From an uncultured Pelagibacteraceae bacterium (lineage in GTDB: Bacteria; Pseudomonadota; Alphaproteobacteria; Pelagibacterales; Pelagibacteraceae): 63,207 nt of DNA. A model generated the notes under the pieces. That model was given only the letters and a program-made list of their open reading frames with translations, searched no databases and was not told the DNA's origin. Positions 26,342-35,494 of this stretch are shown in pieces (the stretch's first letter is position 1; the number at the start of each line of letters is the position of its first letter). The position numbers and the translations under genes are program-made. The DNA lies in contig CACKXF010000003.1 of NCBI GenBank assembly GCA_902604065.1, positions 1 to 63,207 on the forward strand, given 5' to 3'.

Positions 26342-26665
26342 ATGGCAAAATTTATAACTCTAGGAGTTTATACCGCTAAAGGATTAGGTGGCTTTGTCAA
26401 TAATCCATCTACAGACAGAAAAGCTGCAACATCTGCACTTGCTGCTGCTGGTGGTGCAAAAGTAACTCGTTATGCCGGGTTAAGAGGAAAGTATGATTTT
26501 ATGGCAGAAATCGAAGGTACTTTTGAACAGGCTGCTGCAGCTGCGATGGTAGCAGTGTCAAGCGGCGCGGTATCAGATTTTACTATTCTAGAAGATGTTG
26601 ATCTTAATGGAATAGCAGAAACTGCAAAAAAAATGGCCACGACTTACAAAGAGCCTGGAAAATAA
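26342..26665 (+). CDS. GYD-domain protein
   Basis: The 107-residue product matches the GYD family of small alpha/beta-barrel proteins: MAKFITLGVYTAKGL at the N-terminus, an AGLRGKYDFMAEIEGT strand pair and an alanine-rich helix (EQAAAAAMVAVSSGA). The preceding AGGAGGGAG is a strong ribosome binding site, suggesting abundant expression. It ends directly against the convergent methyltransferase gene with no gap. Function is unknown. Confidence 0.85.
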   Translation: MAKFITLGVYTAKGLGGFVNNPSTDRKAATSALAAAGGAKVTRYAGLRGKYDFMAEIEGTFEQAAAAAMVAVSSGAVSDFTILEDVDLNGIAETAKKMATTYKEPGK

Positions 26666-27373
26666 TTATTTTCTAAAACTTAAGCATTTCAAGGTATCGG
26701 TGAAATTTAATTGATTTTTAAAATTAAAGTTTATTTCATCGATACCTTTATTCAACTCTTTTTTTGATAAGTTTAAAAGACAAGACATATATCTATTTTT
26801 AATCATCGATACATACTTTTTCTTAGAAATTCTTACATTAAAATTGAAATTTACTTCTTTTATTCTTTTTAAATTTTTTTTAATAATTTTAAATAATATT
26901 TCATCCTTTTTAAGACTATAACTGAGTTGTTTTTTCATTTTTTTAAAACAAGGTATTTTATTATTTTTAGTTTTAAGAGAAAAAATTAACAGCGTTCCTT
27001 TTGTATTTAAGTTTTTTTTAGCTAAATTTAACAAAGAAATAATTTTTGTTTTTGAAAAAAAGTGAATTGTTTGTTTGATGATAATAATATCAAATTTGTT
27101 ACCTTTTTTGAGATATTTTATAGCGTCTGACTTTTTAAACAATATGTTTTTCCTGGTATTTTTGTTTCTTAAAATATCTATTCCAACAGCTTTTGTTTCA
27201 AATTTATATTTTTTTTGAAGAAAACTTATTATATAAGCTCTACCACAGCCTATATCTAAAACTCTTGTATTTTTTTTTAATATAACTTTTTTTTTTAAAA
27301 ATTTATGAAATTGATTGATATATTTCTTTGATGATAGCCAAGTTTTATTATCCCAGTTTTTTAAAGGCTTCAT
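26666..27373 (-). CDS. Class I SAM-dependent methyltransferase
   Basis: A 235-residue Rossmann-fold methyltransferase. The SAM-binding motif VLDIGCGRAYIISFLQ (near residue 40), an acidic strand end AVGIDIL and the post-motif region FDIIIIKQTIHFF are visible. The protein is lysine-rich. Its substrate is unknown. It starts 1 nt before the pta stop and is likely the last gene of the transcript comC-pta-methyltransferase. Confidence 0.85.
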   Translation of the reverse strand: MKPLKNWDNKTWLSSKKYINQFHKFLKKKVILKKNTRVLDIGCGRAYIISFLQKKYKFETKAVGIDILRNKNTRKNILFKKSDAIKYLKKGNKFDIIIIKQTIHFFSKTKIISLLNLAKKNLNTKGTLLIFSLKTKNNKIPCFKKMKKQLSYSLKKDEILFKIIKKNLKRIKEVNFNFNVRISKKKYVSMIKNRYMSCLLNLSKKELNKGIDEINFNFKNQLNFTDTLKCLSFRK

Positions 27374-28290
27374 TAGAGTGCAACGACAGCAGCAGCGATT
27401 GAGGCAAGCCTTGCTTGAGTATCATCTGCTCTACTTGTAATAACAACTGGTACTTTGCCACCTACAACTACTCCTGCAGCGCAAGCCCCCATAAAAAAAA
27501 TCATCATTTTAACTAATCCATTACCTGCTTCTACGTTTGGCACTAATAGAATATCTGTTTTACCTGCGACAGCATTTTTTATTCCTTTAATTTGTGCAGC
27601 TTTCTCAGATACTGAATTATCAAAAGCCATAGGACCGTAAACATCAGCTTTAATACCTTCCTCTTTAGCTCTTTTTGTTAAAGCTTTAGCTTCCACAGAA
27701 CTTGGAACACTTTCTAAAACCTCTTCTGTGGCAGATAAAATTGAAACCTTAGGTTTCTCAATACCTATCCTATTTGCAAAGTCTACAGAGTTTTTAAGAA
27801 TATGCATTTTAGTTTCTAATTTAGGAAGCACATTTAAAGCACCATCAGTAATGATAAAAGGTTTATCATTTTTTTCTAGGGTCATATGCCATACATGACT
27901 TAATCTTTTTTTACCTATTAGATTTAAATCTCTTTTTAATACAGCTTTCATTAAAATATCTGTGTGAATGTGACCTTTAACAATTATTTTTACCTTTCCC
28001 TCACTAGCCAATTTTGCAGCGATTGGAGCTGTACTATTTTCATCTGGTTCGTGAATAATTTCATATTTTGAAATATCCCAATTAATTTCTTTTGAAATTT
28101 TTTCGATAATTGACTTATCACCAACAAATATAGGCATAATCAAATTTGCTTCAACTGCTTGCTTAGCAGACTCTATTGCAACTTTTTTAACAGCATTTAC
28201 TATAACTGCCTTGACAGGACCTTTATCTTTAGCAATTTTTAAAAGATTTTCAGGACAAATTATATTTTTATTTGACAACATCGAGTTCAT
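27373..28290 (-). CDS. pta: Phosphate acetyl/butyryltransferase-family protein, candidate Pta
   Basis: This 305-residue protein is a phosphotransacetylase family enzyme, with VFVGDKSIIEKI, LIVKGHIHTD-type and ADVYGPMAFDNSVSEKA motifs, and the conserved DILLVPNVEAGN segment and C-terminal VVITSRADD. It interconverts acetyl phosphate or a related acyl phosphate with the CoA ester. Xsc produces acetyl phosphate nearby, so acetyl-CoA formation from taurine carbon is the likely job. A butyryl-phosphate role is a family alternative. An ATG at 28281 (Met4) is an alternative start; the 5' end overlaps the ComC-like gene. Confidence 0.85.
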   Translation of the reverse strand: MNSMLSNKNIICPENLLKIAKDKGPVKAVIVNAVKKVAIESAKQAVEANLIMPIFVGDKSIIEKISKEINWDISKYEIIHEPDENSTAPIAAKLASEGKVKIIVKGHIHTDILMKAVLKRDLNLIGKKRLSHVWHMTLEKNDKPFIITDGALNVLPKLETKMHILKNSVDFANRIGIEKPKVSILSATEEVLESVPSSVEAKALTKRAKEEGIKADVYGPMAFDNSVSEKAAQIKGIKNAVAGKTDILLVPNVEAGNGLVKMMIFFMGACAAGVVVGGKVPVVITSRADDTQARLASIAAAVVAL

Positions 28291-29278
28291 TTATTTCTTT
28301 AAGTATTTTAGATGATACAAATATATCTTTATTTATATTTTTTTTATATATCTTATTTTTTCTTTCTCCCGGATACATTATAGAGCTAAATCCTTTAGCT
28401 TTTGGAAGTTTTTTTACTAATTTAATATTTTTTTTTATCTCTTTTAAAAAACTATTTCCTGAAAAAACTTTTGGATTAATTGTGATAAATAAATGCCCTA
28501 CATTTTGAGGACCTGAAAAATCATCAAAAGGATCTTTTGTTTTTCCACCATGACTACTTCCCGTCAAAACACCACTTAAGATATCTACCATCCATGCTAA
28601 ACCTGAACCTTTAAATCCTGCTATAGGTAATTGTGTACCAAGCAAAGCTTCTTTCGCGTTAGTTGTTATTTTTCCTTTTTTGTTTAAAGCAACCCCATAA
28701 GGAATTTTTAAGCCTAACTTCTCTGCTCTTCGTATTTTTCCTCTGTTAATCATTGAAGCCGATGAGTCGAATATAAAAGGTGCTTTACCTGTTGGAGCTC
28801 CAAAACAAATAGGATTGGTTCCAAATAAAGCCTTCTTTGTTCCATGAGGCGCTAATGCAGGTGGAGCATTAGTAAAACAAAATACCAATAAATTTTTTTT
28901 TACGGCTTGTTCTGCATAAAAGCTAGATAATCCGTAATGACCACTCTTTTTAATAGCAACAAGACCTATTCCCGTTTTCTTGGCATTCTGAATGGCTATC
29001 TTAATACCTAAGTCGGCTGCAACAAAACCAATACTATTGTCTGCATTAATATGTGAGATAGATGAGCTTATTTTTTTAACCTTTATTTTAGGTTTAGAAC
29101 TTATAAGACCCTTTTTGAGTCTATCACAATACATTTTTAATCTTACTAATCCATGTGATTGTGCGTTTATAAGTTCAGCTTTAAGCAAATAATCTGCGCA
29201 AATTTTAGAATGATTATTTGAAAGATTATGATTCTTAAATATTCGCTTTAGTTTTAAAGCTATTACTTTTTTTTTCAC
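28268..29278 (-). CDS. Malate/L-lactate dehydrogenase-family enzyme, candidate sulfolactate dehydrogenase ComC
   Basis: A 336-residue NAD(P)-dependent enzyme of the Ldh_2/MDH2 family, not the classical LDH fold. Conserved motifs are AQSHGLVRLKMY near residue 40, KKSGHYGLSSFYAEQA, APHGTKKALFGTNP and GFKGSGLAWMVDIL. ComC of this family reduces sulfopyruvate to (R)-sulfolactate. It lies with pta and near suyAB and hpsN, which makes that role likely here; ureidoglycolate or malate dehydrogenase activity is an alternative. It overlaps the small secreted-protein gene by 4 nt. Confidence 0.82.
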   Translation of the reverse strand: MKKKVIALKLKRIFKNHNLSNNHSKICADYLLKAELINAQSHGLVRLKMYCDRLKKGLISSKPKIKVKKISSSISHINADNSIGFVAADLGIKIAIQNAKKTGIGLVAIKKSGHYGLSSFYAEQAVKKNLLVFCFTNAPPALAPHGTKKALFGTNPICFGAPTGKAPFIFDSSASMINRGKIRRAEKLGLKIPYGVALNKKGKITTNAKEALLGTQLPIAGFKGSGLAWMVDILSGVLTGSSHGGKTKDPFDDFSGPQNVGHLFITINPKVFSGNSFLKEIKKNIKLVKKLPKAKGFSSIMYPGERKNKIYKKNINKDIFVSSKILKEINELDVVK

Positions 29279-29712
29279 TTAATTATTTTAGAACCTTTTT
29301 TTTCCCAGTAACTTGTTCTCTCTTTTGGATTTTCAACTAAGTTTTTACAAGTTAGTCCGTATTTTTTAGCTAGAGATGAAAAATCTTTATTGGCTAATTC
29401 TACAAATTTATCTACTTTTTCTCTAGTCATTTCAGCCATAACTTCAGCTTTAAATCCCATAATTTCACCTAAGTCATAATTATATTTTAAAGATGCATCT
29501 GCGCTTTTTTCTAAACTATCGATTAAATTTTTTTCTTTTCCAGCTTTTTTAAAACTTTCTGCAGCTACTTTGTAAAAACTATAGCAATCTAAATAATCTT
29601 TTTGTATATTTTCCATTATATACTTTGCAATTTTTGCCTCTTTAGCCTTATCATCAGCTAAAAGTAAATTTGGAAAAATTGAAAAAATAATAATTATTAG
29701 TAATTTACGCAT
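29275..29712 (-). CDS. Secreted helical protein of unknown function
   Basis: The 145-residue protein has a signal peptide (ending LLLA) and a largely helical, lysine-rich mature domain with two cysteines (DCYSFYKV and LTCKNLVEN). I recognise no family. It is in the operon of tauC (stop 8 nt after) and the ComC-like gene, so it may be a periplasmic companion of sulfonate uptake or metabolism. No specific function can be proposed. Confidence 0.65.
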   Translation of the reverse strand: MRKLLIIIIFSIFPNLLLADDKAKEAKIAKYIMENIQKDYLDCYSFYKVAAESFKKAGKEKNLIDSLEKSADASLKYNYDLGEIMGFKAEVMAEMTREKVDKFVELANKDFSSLAKKYGLTCKNLVENPKERTSYWEKKGSKIIK

Positions 29713-29719
29713 AAAAAAT

Positions 29720-31630
29720 TTAACCTTTGCCTCTCCATGGAATCGTCTTATCTATTATTTTTCTTATTGTTATATCAAATAATAAACCTAACATTCCCAT
29801 AATAAAAATTGTTATCCAAATTACTTCATATTGAAAATATTTTTTTGCGACATTTTCAACAAATCCTATACCTGTTGTTCCTGCTAAAAATTCTGCTGCT
29901 ACCAAGGTTCCCCAACACATTCCTGTTGCAACTCTTATTCCAGTAAGTATTTCAGGAAGTGAATTTGGAAATATTACATGTCTTAATATTTGCCATCTTG
30001 ATGCTCCAAGAGAGTGTGCGGCATGAATTTTAGATAATTGTGTTCCAGATGCACCAGCCCTAGCAGAAATAATCATAATGGATAAGGAGACCATAAATAA
30101 CAAGAACACTTTTCCTAAATTATCAATACCAAGCACAGAAATTACCAGAGGTGCCCAAGCAAGTGGTGGAACAGGTCTATATAATTCAATTAAAGGATCA
30201 AAAAATCCTTTAGCAAATCTATTTAAACCCATAAATAAACCTAATGGAACTCCAACGATTATTCCAAAAACTAAACCAAGCAACACTCTAAGAAAAGAGT
30301 CCCATATATGACCTGTAGGAACTGGTATTTTTAATAAATTAAAGTCACCTGTAACAAAACTTAAAACTTTACTTTTAAAATTTGATTTTATTTCACCTTG
30401 TTCGTTATGCACTGGATAATCGCCAGGCATTATGTCTGCGATCCAGTTAGGAAGAATAAAACCAATAACTTTACTGATATCCATCATCTCATACCAAATT
30501 AAAGGAATTTGTTTAAAACCAACATTTGGATTTAACATTAGAGTAAATTTATTAAGAGTATCAGAAGGTTTTGGAAGCCATCTACCTGATCCTTGTTCAG
30601 TGCAGCTTGGACCACTTGACATTATTGTTCCTGATGGAAACAAAAATATATCAACCCATCTTAATCCACCTTGTTCTTTTTTTTGAGCTTTATCAAAATC
30701 TATAATTGATGTTTGCATGTCGTTTAAAGTATTAGGTGGAAATATACTTGCATATTCAATTCTTCTGGCGATTTTAAGAATATCTTTTGCAAAGGAAGAG
30801 GTAATTTCTTCTGAAGTATCTAGTTTAGATCTGAACTCTTTAATATCTTTTTTAATACTCTCAATTAAAGAGGTATACTGTGAATTATGATTTCTTAGTT
30901 CAAAAAATTCATCGCTTATTGAATTTAATTCATCAGCTGCTGCTTGAAATTTTAAACCTTTTTTTGTTTTAGGTATGTAAGGAATTTCTACTGCATTATC
31001 TATAGAGGTACTTGAAGCTCCCCATTCCCCTTCTTCTTTGGCTGCCTCAATTCTTTTGCGCTCATCAGCAGCACTTTCTTCAGGAAAATCTTTTTTTATA
31101 AAATTTTTTGTTAAGTTATTAATCTTACCAGTTAATAAATCTATTTGTTCTTTAGTATCATTTTCTAAAAGTTTATTATTAGTTAATAATGGAATAGTGC
31201 TTTTTGTTTTTTTAACAAAGTTAAATAAAGTTTGTTTATTTTGATTATTCACTTTGCTAGACTTTTCAATATCTAAGACTATTTTATTTAAATTTTCAGT
31301 TTCTATTTCTATAACAGATGTACTTTTGAATTGTCTTTCTTCTATTGGAAAAAGATATTTAAGTGATAATAGTGACTCATCTACTTTTGCAACTTGGCAA
31401 AGCTCATTTGCTGATTTCGGAAAAAAAGATTTTGCTATATCCCATGAATAATAAAGCCAAACTAATAATAAAAAACTACTTCCTACAATAACCCAGTGTG
31501 TGCCTCCTTGTGCTCTTTCGGGATTTCCAAAAACAGCATCAACTTTTTCTGTCTTAATTAATTTTCTTCCGTATAAAATACAACCAACGATAGCAAAAAA
31601 AAATATGAATGTTAAAAAAGCTGTTATCAT
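29720..31630 (-). CDS. tauC: Taurine ABC transporter permease TauC-like, with large N-terminal extension
   Basis: The C-terminal 250 residues (about 385-636) are a normal BPD_transp_1 permease, with SFLRVLLGLVFGIIVGVPLG, the EAA loop HSLGASRWQILRHVIFP and GTLVAAEFLAGTTGIGF. A typical TauC/SsuC permease is about 270 residues, yet this protein has 636. The extra N-terminus holds two transmembrane helices (near residues 3-22 and 45-65) and a long, charged, partly coiled-coil extracytoplasmic region (about 70-330), ending with SSGPSCTEQGSGRW. Together with tauB and tauA it imports taurine or a similar sulfonate. Confidence 0.85.
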   Translation of the reverse strand: MITAFLTFIFFFAIVGCILYGRKLIKTEKVDAVFGNPERAQGGTHWVIVGSSFLLLVWLYYSWDIAKSFFPKSANELCQVAKVDESLLSLKYLFPIEERQFKSTSVIEIETENLNKIVLDIEKSSKVNNQNKQTLFNFVKKTKSTIPLLTNNKLLENDTKEQIDLLTGKINNLTKNFIKKDFPEESAADERKRIEAAKEEGEWGASSTSIDNAVEIPYIPKTKKGLKFQAAADELNSISDEFFELRNHNSQYTSLIESIKKDIKEFRSKLDTSEEITSSFAKDILKIARRIEYASIFPPNTLNDMQTSIIDFDKAQKKEQGGLRWVDIFLFPSGTIMSSGPSCTEQGSGRWLPKPSDTLNKFTLMLNPNVGFKQIPLIWYEMMDISKVIGFILPNWIADIMPGDYPVHNEQGEIKSNFKSKVLSFVTGDFNLLKIPVPTGHIWDSFLRVLLGLVFGIIVGVPLGLFMGLNRFAKGFFDPLIELYRPVPPLAWAPLVISVLGIDNLGKVFLLFMVSLSIMIISARAGASGTQLSKIHAAHSLGASRWQILRHVIFPNSLPEILTGIRVATGMCWGTLVAAEFLAGTTGIGFVENVAKKYFQYEVIWITIFIMGMLGLLFDITIRKIIDKTIPWRGKG

Positions 31631-32428
31631 TTAAACGTCTTTACCCATAATCTCTTCTTCCATATTCCAAATCATTGAAAGTATTTCCTCACGTTTAGAT
31701 ACGAATTCTTTATTGTTTTTAATTTCTCTTAAATCTCCTTTAAGACCCATTGAAGCAAATGGAAGTCTATATTCTTTATGAATTCTTCCAGGTCGAGGAG
31801 CCATCACATAGCATTTCTCTCCTAACAGCAAAGCTTCTTCTACAGAATGAGTAATAAGGATAATTGTTTTTCCTGTTTCTTTCCAAATTTTAAGCACTAA
31901 TGATTGCATTTTTTCTCTGGTTAAAGCATCAAGAGCTCCTAATGGTTCGTCCATTAAAATTAAATCAGGATCGTTTATTAAACATCTAGCTAAAGCTACT
32001 CTTTGCTGCATACCACCAGATAACTGATAAGTCGGTGTGTTTCCAAAACCTTTTAGACCAACAATATCTAACCATTCTTCTACTTTTTGCTGTGTTTTGA
32101 TTTGATCTTGATCTTTCATTCTTAAACCAAAATTTACATTTTCTGCTACTGTCAGCCATTCAAATAAAGCTCCCTGCTGAAAAACCATTCCTCTATCAAC
32201 ACCAGGGCCATTAATTTCTTTATCACCTAAAGTAATTTTTCCAGAAGTTGGTCTTATAAATCCAGCAGTTATATTTAATAAGGTGGTTTTTCCACATCCA
32301 GAAGGCCCAAGAACTGTAAGCAGCTCTCCTTTTTTTATTGTAAAATTTAAATCTTTTAAAGCATGAACTGTTTCTCCCTTTGGAGTTTTGAAAATCATGT
32401 TTAAATTTTGAGAAATAAGATTACTCAT
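31631..32428 (-). CDS. tauB: Taurine ABC transporter ATPase TauB
   Basis: The 265-residue ATPase carries a Walker A GPSGCGKTT, the signature LSGGMQQRVALARC, Walker B LILMDEPLGALD and the H-loop LITHSVEEA. The NitT/TauT subfamily is indicated by EWLTVAENVNFGLRMK and by LGEKCYVMAPRPGRI. The C-terminal end is acidic and helical. It is directly upstream of tauC with no gap, and downstream of tauA across a terminator-like hairpin. Confidence 0.92.
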   Translation of the reverse strand: MSNLISQNLNMIFKTPKGETVHALKDLNFTIKKGELLTVLGPSGCGKTTLLNITAGFIRPTSGKITLGDKEINGPGVDRGMVFQQGALFEWLTVAENVNFGLRMKDQDQIKTQQKVEEWLDIVGLKGFGNTPTYQLSGGMQQRVALARCLINDPDLILMDEPLGALDALTREKMQSLVLKIWKETGKTIILITHSVEEALLLGEKCYVMAPRPGRIHKEYRLPFASMGLKGDLREIKNNKEFVSKREEILSMIWNMEEEIMGKDV

Positions 32429-32453
32429 AAGATAATTATATTAGATATTTTAA

Positions 32454-32492
32454 GAAAAAAATAGGCACCAATTTATTCAATTGGCGCCTATT
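32454..32492 (-). terminator. Stem-loop with T-tract between tauA and tauB
   Basis: On the minus strand a 14-bp stem with one G-U pair (32492-32479 with 32473-32460) closes a 5-nt loop and is followed by seven T residues (32460-32454). It lies in the 85-nt space between the tauA stop and the tauB start. Like the one after dctP, it should allow partial read-through and thus excess binding protein over ATPase and permease. Confidence 0.8.
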
Positions 32493-32513
32493 AATTTTAT
32501 CTTGCTCTAAAAA

Positions 32514-33452
32514 CTACGGTAAAAACTTAGTTGATACCGTACCTCTAGGAGTGTCAAAACCTTTTAAAAATTTTGCTAGATTTCCACTCTTCATAGATTT
32601 TTTAGTCTCTTTAGGTGTTAAGAATTTAAAGCCACTTAAAGTATCTTTCATGTCTCCAACTTTCATTTCAGATTCTTTAGCCATAGCATTTAGATCACTT
32701 CCACCACTTCTGTATCTATCGTTAGCTTCGTGAGTTAGTTCTACGAAAGATTTTAACATTCCTGGATTTTCTTTCATAAATTTATTTGTAACTGACACGA
32801 TATCTATACCCATGATACCACCGGCTCGCGCTTCATCTACTGTTAAAAGTCTTGTTCCAACAGATGTAGCAGATTTGATAGAGTTACCACCAAATAAACA
32901 TGCCATTACAACATCTCCACTTACTAAAGCAGCTGCACCTTCCTCAGGGTCCATTGCTATAATGTTCATTTTTTTTCTGTCGGCTCCAACTATTTTCATA
33001 CTTTCAGTAAAAACATACTCAGCCATTGTTCCAAGTGGAACTGCAACTTTTTTACCTTCTAGTTCAGAAGCATTAGCTTTTGTTATTCCAGATTTTTTTG
33101 AAGTAACACAAGTTGTTCCTCCCATACCGTATTCCATAGCTACATCTACTAACTTAATAGGTGCTTTAGCCTTAACAGCATTGATGTATGGCATTAAACC
33201 TTGTGAGTAAGAAATATCAATATCTCCTGCTAACATAGCATCCGTCATCGCAACACCATTACTAAAGTTTGTCCATTTTACTGGAACACCTAGTGCTTTA
33301 GAATATGCTTTTTTATTCATGTCCTCAAGATTAGGTGATGGCCATTCTAAAAAGTACGCAACTCTAACTTCTTTAGCAGCAGAGTAAGCTACTGAAGAGT
33401 AAAGAGAAAAAGCCAAAATCATCCCAAGAACTGTGCTTATTATTTTTTTCAT
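32514..33452 (-). CDS. tauA: Taurine ABC transporter substrate-binding protein TauA
   Basis: This is a 312-residue periplasmic protein with a signal peptide (ending VAYSA, about residue 24). It is of the NMT1/TauA class, with VRVAYFLEWPSPN near the N-terminus and a KKVAVPLGTMAEYVF block. Such proteins bind taurine or nitrate-like anions. The neighbours tauB and tauC, and xsc elsewhere in the window, support taurine. The gene is first in its operon and is read from a promoter candidate at 33530-33559. Confidence 0.9.
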   Translation of the reverse strand: MKKIISTVLGMILAFSLYSSVAYSAAKEVRVAYFLEWPSPNLEDMNKKAYSKALGVPVKWTNFSNGVAMTDAMLAGDIDISYSQGLMPYINAVKAKAPIKLVDVAMEYGMGGTTCVTSKKSGITKANASELEGKKVAVPLGTMAEYVFTESMKIVGADRKKMNIIAMDPEEGAAALVSGDVVMACLFGGNSIKSATSVGTRLLTVDEARAGGIMGIDIVSVTNKFMKENPGMLKSFVELTHEANDRYRSGGSDLNAMAKESEMKVGDMKDTLSGFKFLTPKETKKSMKSGNLAKFLKGFDTPRGTVSTKFLP

Positions 33453-33529
33453 AGTTCTCCTATATATAGTTTGTTAATTATAAAGATTTAAAATGAATTT
33501 TAACCGTAAGTAAATAGCTAGAGTGTTCA

Positions 33530-33559
33530 ATAATAGGCGGACTTTAGTCTTATAATCAA
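33530..33559 (-). promoter_or_regulatory. Candidate promoter for tauABC
   Basis: Read on the minus strand, TTGATT and TATTAT are 18 nt apart in the 132-nt gap between tauA and the epimerase gene. The space also holds a long 5' untranslated region of about 75 nt. Plausible but weakly supported. Confidence 0.35.
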
Positions 33560-33584
33560 TTACAGGTTGCAATTAAATAAAATA

Positions 33585-34307
33585 CTATTTTTTAAAAATT
33601 TTTTTAAATTTTTTTAAATTCATAGAAGTATTAGAGGGATAGGAAGCTCCAAAAACTTTTTTACATGAAATTTTCTTAATTTTTGAATTATATTTTTTTG
33701 CAAATTTAAAAACACTTTGTGATTTGCCACCAAAATTTATTATTCCTTTTAAATTTATTAATCTAAAAACTTTTGGAGCAATCTCTTCGTGAAAAATAAA
33801 ATTTGTTAAAAAATCATCAAAAGCAGCTTTATGAATAAATGGTTTTTCGGTCATAGAAGCTCTAACTATCAAAGAATTCTTATACAGTTTTACCGAACAT
33901 TCCCCACCTAATTTAGACCAGGCATAATTGTTAATAGGTAAGATAGGATCATTTTCTTTATAACCTCCTTTTTTGCCAGGATAAACGTAACTAGATGAAA
34001 AATAAATTAATTTAATTTTAAGTTTTTCACAGACTTTTACAATATTCGCTGTACCGATTATATTTAAATCTATACTTCTTTTTATATCAGTATTATGAGC
34101 AGACATTGGTCTAGACAAACCAGCTAAATGAATTAGGTACTTAGGTTTCTTTTTTTTTAAGTAATTAGAAACTGATCTTTCTTTTAATATATTTAAGTGA
34201 GATTTAGAGGGATAATATATTGAATACTTAGTTTTTACTTTTTTTAAAGACGAAGCAAATCTACCTGTTCCACCAGTTATTACTATTCTGTTTTTATAAA
34301 GCAACAT
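33585..34307 (-). CDS. NAD-dependent sugar epimerase/dehydratase (RmlD-like)
   Basis: This short (240-residue) extended SDR has TGGTGRFA at the N-terminus and a YAWSK catalytic pair, with no long C-terminal domain, as in dTDP-4-dehydrorhamnose reductase-like proteins. I use the ATG at 34307, where the Rossmann strand begins at once, rather than an upstream in-frame ATG at 34382 that would overlap the methyltransferase by 89 nt. It is lysine-rich and AT-rich. With rmlC and the methyltransferase upstream, it is likely the last step in making a 6-deoxysugar nucleotide. Confidence 0.8.
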   Translation of the reverse strand: MLLYKNRIVITGGTGRFASSLKKVKTKYSIYYPSKSHLNILKERSVSNYLKKKKPKYLIHLAGLSRPMSAHNTDIKRSIDLNIIGTANIVKVCEKLKIKLIYFSSSYVYPGKKGGYKENDPILPINNYAWSKLGGECSVKLYKNSLIVRASMTEKPFIHKAAFDDFLTNFIFHEEIAPKVFRLINLKGIINFGGKSQSVFKFAKKYNSKIKKISCKKVFGASYPSNTSMNLKKFKKIFKK

Positions 34308-35493
34308 GTGAAAACCAAATTCCTCCATTTTCTTTGAATCTTTTTTCTTTAGCAAATATTTCTTCTTTGTGATTCCAGGCAAATAAAAAAGCTACATTAG
34401 GAATATCTTCATGAAATTTACTAACCGGAACAATTGGTATATGGGTACCTGGTGAAAACTTTCCAATTTTTTCTTTAGTAGTATCACAGATATAATCAAT
34501 TATATCATTTCCGATATTGCAATAATTTAAAACAGTTGTGCTTTTAGCAGTAGCGGCGTAACCACAAATCTTTTTACTTTCTTCTTTAAGCTTTTTTAAT
34601 TTTTTAATTGTCATTTTTTTTGAAATCTCACAAGCTTTTTTAAACTTTAAACAAGACTCAATTGTGTCCAGCTCTTTACTTTGCTCATCATCGATAAGTT
34701 TTGAAATTATATCACTTTTTTTGTGTTTATTTTTTCTTCCAATTACATATCGCATTGAACCACCATGGGTTGTCTGTGGCAAAACATCAATCAACTCAAA
34801 ATCAAATAAATCAAAAATTTTATAAATTGAGCTGATAGAAAACATAAATATATGTTCATCATATATTTGATCATAAGAAACTTTGGAAAACATTGAGCCT
34901 AAGTATGGTTCTTCGAAAATAAGCAGTCCTTTAGACGATAATAATTTGTCTACACTTTTAATAACATCTTTTAGATCCGGTATATGAGCGATTACATTTG
35001 CTGAACAAATTACATCAACTGAAGAATGAAAATGATTTATATCTTGAATATTCTGACTATTAAAAAATTTATTTAATGTCTTTATATTTTTTTTATTTGC
35101 TAGTTCTGCAATAGTTTTTGAAGGTTCATACCCAATAGCTTCAATGTTCATATCTTTAAAATTTTCTAATAAAGTCCCATCATTTGAGCCAACTTCAATA
35201 AGTTTAGATCCATTATCTAAATATTTTTCTTTCAACCAGTGAGCAAAATTTCCGAAGTGTTTTTTCATATTAAGAGAACTACTTGTATAAAAAGGATATC
35301 TTTCATTATGTACCTTTTCAGGATTTGAAAATTCATTTAGTTGTAACAAAGATATTTTTTCGGAGAATCCAACTTCCATATCGTAAAAAAATTCGTTATT
35401 AAAATCTTTTTTTTCTAAAAAACCATTTGCAGATGGCATTTTTCCAAATGACATAAATGGATGTAAATTTTTGTCAGTGATTTTACATTTCAT
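34294..35493 (-). CDS. C-methyltransferase-like sugar-modifying methyltransferase
   Basis: A 399-residue protein with a zinc-binding N-terminal part (two Cys-type segments are weak here), a central SAM-methyltransferase domain (LIEVGSNDGTLLENF) and a C-terminal C-methyltransferase domain (GYAATAKSTTVLNYC and AFLFAWNHKEEI). This layout is typical of NDP-hexose C-3 methyltransferases. It is a distant paralogue of the enzyme at 38977-40194. Adjacent rmlC and the epimerase suggest a branched deoxysugar for surface polysaccharide. Confidence 0.87.
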   Translation of the reverse strand: MKCKITDKNLHPFMSFGKMPSANGFLEKKDFNNEFFYDMEVGFSEKISLLQLNEFSNPEKVHNERYPFYTSSSLNMKKHFGNFAHWLKEKYLDNGSKLIEVGSNDGTLLENFKDMNIEAIGYEPSKTIAELANKKNIKTLNKFFNSQNIQDINHFHSSVDVICSANVIAHIPDLKDVIKSVDKLLSSKGLLIFEEPYLGSMFSKVSYDQIYDEHIFMFSISSIYKIFDLFDFELIDVLPQTTHGGSMRYVIGRKNKHKKSDIISKLIDDEQSKELDTIESCLKFKKACEISKKMTIKKLKKLKEESKKICGYAATAKSTTVLNYCNIGNDIIDYICDTTKEKIGKFSPGTHIPIVPVSKFHEDIPNVAFLFAWNHKEEIFAKEKRFKENGGIWFSHVAL

Positions 35494-35494
35494 C

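Noticed and set aside
34308-34382. Longer start of the RmlD-like epimerase
   Set aside because: It would overlap the methyltransferase by 89 nt and add 25 charged residues before the Rossmann motif; ATG 34307 is adjacent to the motif.
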